Below, piece by piece: positions 53,961 to 64,000 of a stretch of 64,000 nt of DNA. The stretch is from Paramarasmius palmivorus (Eukaryota > Basidiomycota > Agaricomycetes > Agaricales > Marasmiaceae), in NCBI GenBank assembly GCA_037176845.1, contig JAYKXP010000131.1, positions 62,001 through 126,000 of the forward strand, written 5' to 3'. A program made the position numbers and the translations under genes. Below the pieces are notes generated by a model, which was not told the origin of the DNA, did no database searches, and saw nothing but the letters and a program-made list of their open reading frames with translations. The number at the start of each line of letters is the position of its first letter. Within the stretch, counting starts at the first letter, position 1.

Positions 53961-56191
53961 TTACATACGTTGGTTGAAGCACTGACCTTGGGCCGACGAA
54001 GGCTCGTTCTGTTCTGGCGGTGGTAGACCGCCTTGCTCCTCAGGATGGGATGACCGAGGCATGTTTTCTGGGGAATGAATAGAAGAATCACGAAGGAAAG
54101 CTGAAGACTCGAGTATGTCATCGAGTTCAGCAATTTTGGCTTGTTCACGCAGTTTGCTGAGATAGGATATATAGTCTTCATATTCAAAAGTCAATTCAGG
54201 AACGCGAACACAGAGAGCGTGACAGACCTTGAACTCCTTCGAACCGTGCTTGTTCTTTCTTTCCACCGATGACCTCCAATTCTGTACACCCCATGCTTTG
54301 AGCCCAATCAGAGGTGGTAGGGTCAAAGCCGCGGGCGACTTGCCAGTTGCGGAGGGCGGTGTAGACCTGGGTTGGCCATGAGTGTAAATGTACATCACTC
54401 CGTCTACTGTGGACGGCAAGCTGCGGAACCCCCCATCGTCTACGTTCCTCCTCCGACATCTCAGATCGCCCATTCTCGTCAAAGGACCAAAAATGGGTTC
54501 GGGGCCCGTGTCCTTCCTGCCATGATATGAGTTCGGATATTGACAAGGGAGGAGGGTAGATGAAGAGGTAGATGGGTGGAAGGTCTTCGAGTGTGAGGGA
54601 AGGTTTCCAAAACGGAATCTTTCGTCCTAAAAGTTGGAAGGTTCTTGGGTCAAAGACGACTATTGAGAGGAAGGGTGATGAGTTCTACTCCAGACAGTGG
54701 AGAGAGAGACGGCGTACAGTACTGTTCTTCCATTCCTGACATATTGTGGGCATCAATGATCCTCGAACTTTGCATCAACCAACTAGTACAGAACTCTTGC
54801 ATTGCAGACTCCAAGGAAACACAAACATCCTCTAGACCATCCAGCTCGAAACTGCAAAGATCAGCGCCAACACACCAAAGCATAACGCTCACCCTCACTC
54901 ACCGAATTAATCCATCCCCCACTTCGCTCTCGTTAACCAGCCCCCAGGATTGGCTTACTTTCCACACCACCTCACCTCTTGGCCACCTCGCGACAGCCCC
55001 CCGTGAAGTAGAGTATATAGTATCAAAACGTAGCCCACCGATGTCGATGAGGTCCAGTGATGGGTGACACGACCATGACCGAAATAGCGATCCGCAGTAA
55101 CCCTTAACCACCTCCTGAGAGTGAGTGTGATACGAGGGCGGGTGGTAGTTTGTTGGCGCAGGGAATAGATCGGTGAGGTATGTCCATTTTTTATGCCGGT
55201 ATGCGTGATTTAGTATGCTTCGCTCCACTCGCCACCTTTGGTGCAACTGCAATGAACAGGATTGCCGAAAGAAATTTGAGCAGATATCGTCTTGCAGCAT
55301 TTGTGCTGAGGAGGGAATGATAATGTAGTCCGAGTCGGGTATGACCGACAAGCTCATTGAAATACGAGGCCCATCGAGTCCCTTGCACAGACTCCCTCTC
55401 GCGTTCAACCATATCTGCCACTGGAAGCAGCCCAAGCGCCACTAAGAGAAAAATAGCTTAGCTGTAGGAACAGGAAAACCGAATTTGGGACGTACGCTCA
55501 ATATGTGAACATAAAAATCCGCCCAGAACGAAGTTTTGTAGAAGTTCGCAAGGGGTACCAGTTCTACCACACAAACTTGATGTGAAGCTGATGTTGAAGG
55601 AGAGGAAAGAGACCTACCGTTGTGGAAGATGAGGAAAGGGATTTTGGAGCGGTTCAGACCATAGAGCTGCCATGTGTTGGGCGTCCTGTGATGTGGTTGT
55701 CAGTGAGATTATGTATTGCAGAGGTCACGACGGAAATGAACCCTAGGCCAGCACGGGAAAAGTGCTCAAAGTCTTCTTTCCACGAGACGTGTGCTTCTTT
55801 GCCCTCATAAATGACTGTGGTGTATTTGGTTTGCTGGTCCGGGTGCACTTGTACCGTGCAAATCGTCCTTTGGGCTGATCTGGATGGCTTGCGAACCAAT
55901 TTCCCATCTTTCAATTCCCATCCCCATATCTTGAAGAGATTCTCGGTATGGAGTCTCTTCAAGGTGACAATGCGACCCCGTATCACTTCTTCAAACTACG
56001 CAGGCCTCAGCGCATGAACAATCTCATTTGGAAGAATAACACACCTCATCAAACTCAGTGCGTTCTACCTCCCTCTGGCCGTTGAAATTGATGACTTCTG
56101 CGGTGATCGTCTGCGAATTATTAACTTGATTACCCTTGACTTCGTTGATCGCAGGACCGTTAACAACGACCTGGGAAGAGTTGAAGCTCAT
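53961..56191 (-). CDS. Agaricomycete family protein of unknown function, copy B
   Basis: Best-preserved member of the family. Exons worked out on the minus strand: 56191-56045 (MSFNSSQVVVNGPAINEVKG), 55995-55742 (FEEVIRGRIVTLKRLHTENL ... DFEHFSRAGLG), 55685-55618 (TPNTWQLYGLNRSKIPFLIF), 55563-55496 (ELVPLANFYKTSFWADFYV), 55441 to about 54900 (WQIWLNARGSLCKGL ... VGDGLI), then an exon with FELDGLEDVCVSLESAMQEF, a 60-base intron, a large exon VFDPRTFQLLGRKIPFW ... KKEQARFEGVQ, and a last exon DYISYLSKLREQAKIAELDD ending NQRM, stop TAA 53961-53963. Frames agree across all these joins. No signal peptide, membrane span or catalytic motif is recognised. Unlike copy A, the WPTQVYTALRNWQV exon occurs once. 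Confidence 0.7.
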
Positions 56192-57430
56192 GTTGGCGAC
56201 GAGGTAGAGGCTTTGGTAGTAGAGCAAGTGACGTTGTAGACATTGGATCGCATATATATATCTGTGGGTGGTCGGTAATTGCCAGAGGTGGGCGTTAGGG
56301 TGAATGTTGTATTAGGGGCTATACACCATGCTTAGAACAATTACGCGACCTCGTGCCTTCAACGTGTTGCATCCAAAAATACGATCCTTCATTTCGTTCT
56401 ATCTACTCGAATACAGCTTGGTATCCCGTCAAACTCAAATACCCCCTACGCATCTCATTCGCAATGCAGCGGTGTACAAGATACAACGAGAACGAGTCTC
56501 GATGCACCAAGAATTGACCACGGCTGCTTAAAGACGGACGCATTGTGAACGTCAGATGCTCGCCACAGAGCTGTACAATGAATTGTCGATACACGATCCT
56601 AACATGCCCTCGATCGCCGAAGAAAACGCAACCTTTCATCAGACGCTGTCAACGTTTACAGTACCCAAATACACTGATTAAACCTCACCTCAAGCCGTTT
56701 CTCTAGTCGCCAAGTATCTAACTCGAGTGAACATAGGCTAGGGCGTCAAAGAGATGCCTCTATACAGCATTCTCCTGTACACCTCACGGAGGCGGACGTT
56801 TTTGTTTGGAATGTATACCGGGGATTTCGTTAAATGCGGGAGAAGGCCGATTGCATAGCACAAGAAACCGTGTGTGAGCCTCCTGCAAGATTGGGGTTTC
56901 CCTGTTACGGAGCACCTGTCTGAACAGGGCCAATGTTTGGGCATGTGCTTGAAAGGGATCCGAGCAGCGGGTCGTAGTGATCCTTGCAATGCACGTCACG
57001 AAGAGACCCAGGTGTGCGGAATAGGCGACAGGAAAGACGCATTGCGAGGCCGAGGAACTAACTTAAGTAGTGGTCCACGAAGAACCTCGACTTGTTTTCC
57101 GAGTTCTGTACATCCCAGTCGCGCTCACGTGAGGAAAAGCTACGTTAGAAACAAACCCCCAAATGTCAGCTGAGAGTGTAACTTGGATCAGAAAGACATA
57201 CTGGTGCGAGGCATCTTCCAGGACTCTTGAATCCCAAGTCAAATGATTTGGTTCTACTGCGGCTGTGTCGTAGCGAGCTCAGCATGAGGGTATCCGGGGA
57301 ACCTCTGACCTGGAGCTTTTCAACGCTCCATCGGGGTTCAGTAATAGGCTCCAGCTACTACTGTGTTGTATCCGTCTCGTTGGAGAGGTACTATTCATTG
57401 TCATTCCTGTCAAGAGTTCTTTCAGAGGGT
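53961..57430 (-). repeat. Segmental duplication, copy 2
   Basis: Collinear partner of 47-3610, including about 1.2 kb upstream of the gene (56192-57430) with no intact ORF. Shared upstream blocks include ACACCTCA near 56043, the CCAAATACACTGA block near 56665 and the CAGTAATAGGC block at 57338. Base differences are frequent, so the duplication is old. Confidence 0.7.
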
Positions 57431-59328
57431 GATAGTCGAGAGAGCCAAACACGAACCGGATCATCTCAAAACGGCACATCTGGATCCTATCAACCTTTCC
57501 GGCCTGTCGTTGTGTGCATGGGACGACTACGCGTCACTGAGACATCTGAGCGACATGGATATCCCGTCAGAAAGCATATCCACTACACTTACACTAGCGA
57601 TACTTGGATGCTCGAAACGCCGTGGTCGTCGGTGAGCTTATGATATGGAGAGCTCGTCGGTTTGAGGCGTGGTTGAACCGAGGTGCAACCCTATTCGGAT
57701 GGGTGTAGATTGGAAATCCCGGACACGTTGTCTTCAGAGTACTGCCTAACAATCGAAAAAGATATCACCGACGCGAGTTCGATAAGCATTCGATTGAAAG
57801 GTCTTGGGTGTAGGGTTGAGGCCTTCTATGGACGGTGCTGTTGCGCACAGCGAGACATTGAGATGAGTCAAAGTCGGACACGAATGCAGCAATGTGCGGT
57901 ACGGTACCCTACAACTGGGATATCTTCTGATACCCACAGGAAAGGATGCCGTGGTATGCCTTCGTTCCTATCCTTCTGTGCCATCTGTATGACTAAGGTA
58001 TTTCGCCTATAGGAAAGAGCTGAATATGACGATGAGGGGTACTTTCGACTTTGAGTCCCAAGTCCCGACACCTGGGCTGGAAAATGTCAAACTGCACTTT
58101 TCCTTGCGCGATGCGTATGTATCCCTGTCTCTCTCCGTTGGCCCGGAAGCTATGCCTCACTGCCTTTCACTAGCCCAGCAGGAGACGCCAACGCCAATAT
58201 AGAGAAAGAAGAAGAAGGTGAGGAATGCGAGGAAGAATCACAGAGGCGAAGTCGAGGAACAAGAGGTACCCCACGTCCACACGAGCAGTACCCCCCACCT
58301 CGAAAGCCGACCCATTGAAGAAGCACTCCTGAAAACTAGACGCGCAAAGAACCGGTGGTGTCGGAGAAGAATGAACAGGTTGTGAGGAATGTGGGTACCC
58401 CGCGTCGTAGCAGATTAGATTGAGGGAAGGTTTAAGGCCTGGTATACTATCTTGGGATGGTCATGCATCGGATATGAATTTGAGTGAATGCCCAATGTGT
58501 ATGGAAATTGAAATCTAGCACCGTGGATATGTAAAATGTGGAGGCTGTCGGTGATTTATAGTCTTGGTTTAGGTATGACACCGAAGGCTATCGCGGAAGG
58601 AAACTGGAGTTATGTATGTATCTTGATTCTTTAAATTTATGTCGGGGCTTTCGGAGAGGTCTTGGGATATTGAGCTCTTTGAGTCGGCTGAGATGGGAAG
58701 CTCTGCAGAAAGAATAGCAGGCGTTAGTAAAACGTTGAGTGAGAGTATTAGGTTTAACTTGCTCGCAATTTGAATGAGAGCAAAAGGGATCATGAGGAGT
58801 GTGCTTGAAGTTGCCGGAAGATGAGAAGAGGAAAAGGACCATCGTGGTTGGGAGCAGAGGACGCGTCGCGCACCTTGAAGTTGCATCACAAAAAACCGGG
58901 GAACCAGATATAGCCTGGCACGTGTTACCTTACAGGGTATTGATGTTCACTGCAGACACTCGATGATCATCTTTTATCCTACCAAGACCATATTTCTACA
59001 CAATGATATCACCATCTCACGAAGCTGTGATGATCGTTTGTGGTGATAATCCCGACCTATCAGTACCTAACAAGATAATGTCATTCTCATGAACGACCGG
59101 CGTGGCAGATTAAAGGTCATCTTGTATCGTACAAGTGTCATACTACGCGCGTTTAAGTCTCCGATTATCATAACATATATTTGTGCAGATAAAGGAGAAT
59201 GCAGTACTTTCATGTAGAAGTACTAGATGATGGTCGTCACTCATGGGAATACGGTTCATCTCGAACGATCCACAATGTCATATTATTCCTCAGACTACAC
59301 CACGATTACACTGCACACATCAATGTTA
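57431..59328. other. No confident gene; possible F-box/LRR relic
   Basis: On the minus strand near 57880 a frame reads LLHSCPTLTHLNVSLCATAP, like an agaric LRR segment, but it stops at 57746 and lacks an F-box start. A minus-strand ORF at 58569-58889 has no known motif. Nothing else is supportable. Confidence 0.3.
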
Positions 59329-60210
59329 CTAGTCCGACTGAGATTCCGAATCTGTCTCGGGGACAAGTAGTAGCTCCTCTGATTCACGTTTAAGAGGTTT
59401 ACAAGGTGTCCTTGGTGTGTTACAGGCAGTACGGTTTCCGCGGGTTCGTAAGCCATAGCGTTTGGGTGGGAGTGTGCGGCGTGGGGGAGTCGGTGGTAAA
59501 AAGTAAGCAAGGCCATCTGTACAGTAAAAAAAATAGAAATGAATGTCAGTATTCCGACTTACTTTGCCATGAGTAATTGAAGACACACCATAGTGAGGAG
59601 ACCGCCAATCTTTTGAACGCCTCTTCAACTTGCGCTTGGGGGTGATGAGACCTTCCTGATCCTGGTATAGACTAGAATGTGCCGTTGGGGCGTCTGCTGG
59701 TGCTACGGTAGGTTCAAGGTAGCTGGATGAGACGATATTGCGATTGATTTCTTCGATGTGACGTTGGACACCATCAGGAAGACCCGTCAGGCGGATTGTC
59801 TGGATATCGGCTCAGATCAGAAGTAGAAGAGAACGAAGGTTACGCACAAACGGTCCCTTATTCTGAAGCCAAGAAGAGCAGTCCACAGTGAACACCACGG
59901 GCTTTCCATCACTGGAGTCTTCACCTAAAGTTGATTCGGTGATCGAGGTACGAACTCGGTTTGAGGTAGAGTCGTAGTGAGACACCTCGACGCTGATATC
60001 CAGTGAGACACTGGATCCAAGAACTGCGGCGGGAGTCATTGAAGTTAATGAGGAACATTGAAGAGGTATAAATGCTGCGTCATGGCGGTCGTTGGGTGAG
60101 CGACAGGATTTGCATAGCCTCTTGTTCTCCACACCTTTTCCCGAATAGGTAAGCGATAATCTGCGTTCAAAAAATTCCCTACAGCAAAATATCATCCATA
60201 CAAACACCAA
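59329..60210 (-). CDS. Small unknown gene downstream of the Plavaka transposase
   Basis: Minus-strand frame with KRLCKSCRSPNDRHDAAFIP, then VSLDISVEVSHYDSTSNRVR and KPVVFTVDCSSWLQNKGPFV, an apparent intron, TIRLTGLPDGVQRHIEEINR, and KRRSKDWRSPHYGVSSITHG. The C-terminus is proline/arginine-rich (PTPPRRTLPPKRYGLRTRG) and ends in acidic DSESQSD. A KLCKSC-type knuckle suggests zinc binding, but a second pair of ligands is not obvious. Whether a 46-base GTAAGT ... CTGTACAG segment at about 59523-59568 is an intron is unclear, since reading through it keeps the better C-terminal frame. Start not determined. The same strand and only about 20 bases from the Plavaka gene suggest element cargo. Confidence 0.4.
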
Positions 60211-60230
60211 AGTGTCAAAGTACCAATCTA

Positions 60231-63200
60231 CTACAAATCTCCATAATCTGAATCGTTTTCTCCTCCCACATCTCCATCGTCCTCGTCGCTATCATCATTG
60301 TCAAAATCGTTCTCATACTCTTCGTCATCGCTATCCGCTATGATTTCTTCAGCCTGATCATCGTCCAAAGAGATAGTGCCTTCATGGCCGTCACGAAATG
60401 CTGCTTCAGTCTCCGTGGCTGTGTGAATACCCTCAGTGATACCATTGTCAAGAACATCTTCGGATTCTTCAATGTCTTCAAACCCCTCTTCGTTGACTGG
60501 AATTTCGTCGTCCAGTTCCCTGCCAGTGGGCTGTACGATGTCGACATGGCCTAGGCCGCCTCCGTGATACCTCATGAACATGTCTCTATCAACAAATCTT
60601 TCAAAGTGCTGTAAGTATGGTGCATGGTAAAAAGAACCACACTTACAAGTTGACATAGTAACTTGATACTTCAGCCGTGCGCCCCACAGCAAACTGAGGT
60701 ATGAGGTGAGAAGCCCGAACGACTGCGTTTGGATCAAGGAAGCCAAAGGCACTCTCGTTCTCGGCCGGTAGATACTCGAGCTTTGGGAGCTGAGCTGGAT
60801 TCCTACCGTTTCCACGGCGCGCCACTTCCATCCAACGCACCCAAAGGAACTCTACAAACTGTGGCACTTGGGATTTTTCGACGTATACTTGAGCATGAAA
60901 GATGCCCAAAATATGTGCGTACCACAACGGATGTGTATCGGAAGTTTCGGAGCGCACCATTACGAAGCACTGGTCGTTATTACAGTTGACCAGGTTGGAG
61001 TCACGGCGAACATCATATGTTGTATAGTTGATTCGCATAGTCTTCACAGAATAGATTTTGTTTCCGAGAATGACCACTTTATTACGGTCGCTGTCGGTGA
61101 AGTTCCCTTCGCTCGCAGTCAAGGATCTAGACAAACGTGCGAGTAGGTGATCCTTCAGCTTCGGGACGAAGTTCTGGGGAGCCCATTACTCAGTAATGAC
61201 CAGAGTTAAAGGGACAAAAAGCCTACCTTTTTTGTGGGTTCACTTGCATTCTCTTGCAGCCAGGGTCGTAGATGTATCACAGTATCACGGCGATTAGAGA
61301 TTTGGTGATGTAGCTCTGGAACTATGACGTCTGTTCCTTCGACACATTCTGGCCTGAGGATAGCATTTCGACGATACCGCTTAGCAATCTGCCCAGCTGC
61401 GTCGCGTTTATTTGTGAGAGTGTAGAACCTTTTGACGGGCTGGTGACACATTTCACCCTGGAGGACAATACACTCTCAGTATGAGCATTTCTATTCAGAG
61501 ATTGAACTTACCAGTTGTGTTGAATAGCCATCGGTAGGCCCAAACTCGAGAATTGTTCCTGCGTAGTCGGCCATCGCATGAAATTTGTATATATCCAGGT
61601 TGAGAGTCTTCTTTTGACGAGAAGAGGACAGATCAGAGTCCGGATTCTGGGCCTTCTGTCGCCTTGCTCGAGCCCTTGCTTCACGAGGTAATTCAACACA
61701 GTTGAAATGACTCGTGGTATCCCGAAAGCTTCGCAGAAGATTGCCGAGCTCGGTAGAAAGAGTCTTCAGCTCAGAAACTGTGGAGTCTGTGTGCATGCGT
61801 AGCTTCGCGAGAGCGTGCCATTCGGCTGCACGGTAGAGAAGTTTCATAACTTGCCTGTTGTAGGGTTCTGGAAGCAGCCCCTCAAAACAGGGGATTGAAC
61901 ACTATTTGTATACCACAATGAGCAACAGATACCAGATCCCTAGAGACAATAGACATTCACCTGTAATAGGTCCTCAAAATCACGGGCAGCCAGCTTCTTC
62001 ATCTCCGACACATCATTTGCAAAGCGGCGTATGGTCTTTGAACTCCCAAAAGGAGAAACTTGCCTATACCTTCCAGATGTTAGTATGAGAAGCAAAGTCA
62101 CCATAGTGAGATAATACCTCATATTCAACTCTTGAACTAAGCCAGCACCATTAGGCATTGCATAGAGCATCCGTATCAGATGAGTGAAAAGGTTCTTCCA
62201 GACACCGAGTTCGAACTCGTGCATGAGATCAACAACGAGCATCTTGCATGGATCGAAGTCTTCACCCAGTCGAGAGACGAATGCATTCTACATGTACAAT
62301 AATCAGATATCGGAGTAGCGCAGATAGAACACATATGCATACCACTGTTGGTACAGCTGAAATGGGTTTCAACAATTGTTCGATGTGTTTTCCTTTGATT
62401 GGCCACCCATACTCATGAATGTACTTTCGTACTTGCAAGACGGTGTGCAGCAAGTACCGCCGTACGTTCTTCAAGCGGAAGCGAAGATCCAATTTCATTC
62501 CCATGCGCCAGAAAGCTGATTTAGGAGTGAGACAACGTGGACATGGGCAAAGTCCCTTGTCACGTATGTTGGCGAGAAGCACTCTGAAGTAAGCCGTATC
62601 AGTAACACTTATTAGAATGAGTTACTAGAGGAACTTCACTTTTCTGGATAGTCGGCAGAATATGTAAAGATGCGAGGGTAAACTCGCCTTTTTATGCCAT
62701 CGGCACATTCAATAACAATACCATACCGATACGCATGGACAAATTCATCGGTGAGGAGAAAAGCCCATACTGCATGCATGACCTCACGGCGACAGTGTGC
62801 CAGTATATCCTTTTGCTGAGTTCGCCACTTGGAGTGTGCGTCCCTAGCGAAGTCGGCAAATAGATCAGGAAGCTGGAACAAGTTGTCAATATTAGCTTCT
62901 ATTTTGGTTTGAATGCAACTGGAACGTACAGAGGGAATATATGCAATGTGATGACAGGCACCACTGGTTGGTTGACCTCGAATGTATTTTGACAAATTGC
63001 CGAAGAAGAGGTAAATGGGCCACAGCTTAGCATCACCGAAGTTAGCTAGCTGTGTCGCATCCGACCAGAACATGAGCGCCGCTACAACTCGTTCAAGTTT
63101 GCAGTCTGGACTATCCGCTGGTAGTTGTGCTCGCTGCACACGGTCATGCTCTTGAATGAATGCGTCCGAGTTGTAGAGCTCACTGTAGGCTCTTGTTGGT

Positions 63201-64000
63201 TCCTCGCTACCCTCGGCAACATGAAAGAGCTTGAAGGGAGAAAGGTGGAATTTCAAGGAAAGTGGGTGCGAAAACGCCGATTTGATAGCGCCGAGAAGAT
63301 CACGGTAGTATAGACCATGCACTGGGAACTTCGAAGGAGGAACATCCTTCTGTCCGGAAGGAATATCGATATTGATGCTGGCCTTCGTGAAGCCATCAAT
63401 GAAGTTCTTGGACTGATCAGCCTTTGCCTGATCTAATCGCTGACTCTCCCTTTTTGCATTGAAGCCTTTCAAATCACCAGGCTCAAAATCGGGAGACGAT
63501 ATGATGTCGGCGAGACGATCTGCTTCGGCATAAGTCTTTGACGTGCCACCAGTATTGAGCCACGTCATGTAACGGTATATTGACATGGAGCTAAAGGGCC
63601 AAGGAGGTTCCCTATCCTCGCTGCCTGTAGTACCATCCATAGAAGTTGGGCCACTCGAAGTATCTGGGACATTGGCAAGATCTTCAGTGGCAACTGATGA
63701 ATCTGGGTCATGCGTCGGCCGATGTAGGTATTCGCGGAAAAGGCCAAAGGCATTGCGGAGAGTACGCATCGTGTCGCGTACAATGAGTCGAACCTGGGGA
63801 AGACGCGGAATCTCTTCGGCATCACTCCGTACCACAGCTGGCGGTGCTTCCGGGAGAGGATCATCTTGTCGAAAGCGGACAGGAAGCCGAACTTCCCGGG
63901 CAGGTCGACCTGAAGGACGAAGGGCTGGCGGAGGTGGTGAAGGGGATGGTGCACGTGCGGGCGCGAGTGCGGGCGCAGGTTCAGGAGTAGGTAGATATAG
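60231..64000 (-). CDS. Plavaka-type transposase (partial, cut by window end)
   Basis: The open frame runs off position 64000 through a proline-rich N-terminal segment (PAPALAPARAPSPSPPPP), so the start is outside. Landmarks: SSMSIYRYMTWLNTGGTSKT, KSKNFIDGFTKASINIDIPS-like block, VVAALMFWSDATQLANFGDA, AVWAFLLTDEFVHAYRYGI and YPRIFTYSADYPEK, then after an intron VLLANIRDKGLCPCPRCLTP, DLMHEFELGVWKNLFTHLIR, RRFANDVSEMKKLAARDFED, WHALAKLRMHTDSTVSEL, KFHAMADYAGTILEFGPTDG, QPVKRFYTLTNK, and RDMFMRYHGGGLGHVD. The order and motifs match Plavaka (CACTA-related) transposases of basidiomycetes. The C-terminus is a long acidic tail ending YGDL. Short GT-AG introns separate the blocks and no disabling lesion was seen in the visible part. 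Confidence 0.85.

Noticed and set aside
54650..54898. Frameshift in copy B between the VELITLPLNSRL frame and the downstream VFDPRTF frame
   Set aside because: A GTACGC ... CAATAG intron of about 60 bases restores the frame, and copy A has the equivalent GTATGT ... CAACAG intron.

Overview
The window is eukaryotic and looks like an Agaricomycete (mushroom-forming basidiomycete) genome. Genes are split by many short GT-AG introns of about 45-60 bases. The recognisable families are KDZ and Plavaka transposases, a hAT transposase with an Ulp1-like domain, a TET/JBP dioxygenase and an agaric-type protein family of unknown function. Only the MFS transporter looks like an ordinary single-copy host gene. 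The rest is a repeat-rich accessory region.

Layout: (1) 0.05-3.6 kb and 53.96-57.4 kb are two copies, same orientation, of a segmental duplication carrying one gene family of unknown function; a truncated third copy lies at 3.7-4.0 kb. (2) 4.0-8.2 kb holds an F-box-like relic and no confident gene. (3) 8.24-10.06 kb is a repeat arm full of small hairpins, interrupted by a 1.08-kb hAT-type non-autonomous element with an exact 8-bp target duplication. (4) 10.5-23.0 kb is KDZ module 1: a plus-strand KDZ transposase and six minus-strand genes. (5) 23.2-23.8 kb is another copy of the hairpin repeat. (6) 23.9-39.8 kb is KDZ module 2: a companion gene, an RNase H1 N-terminal-domain gene, one or two unknown genes, a paralogue of a module-1 gene, an apparently intact TET/JBP gene, a small gene and a second KDZ transposase. 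Its two ends look like diverged mirror images and each carries a tRNA-like stretch. (7) 39.80-47.12 kb is the other repeat arm, in opposite orientation to the 8.2-kb arm, split by a 6.8-kb hAT element whose gene is broken. (8) 48.8-51.0 kb is the MFS transporter. (9) 59.3-64.0 kb is a Plavaka transposase cut by the window edge, with a small neighbouring gene.

How it may work together (inference): KDZ transposases move large multi-gene elements, and a link between KDZ elements and TET/JBP genes is already known in basidiomycetes. The TET/JBP product would oxidise 5-methylcytosine and could counter host methylation silencing of the element. The less familiar part is the architecture: two diverged KDZ modules side by side, inside opposed hairpin-rich repeat arms, both arms hit by hAT elements, with tRNA-like modules and paired GGCG motifs at KDZ2 termini. 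All exon structures were read by eye, so boundaries are approximate.
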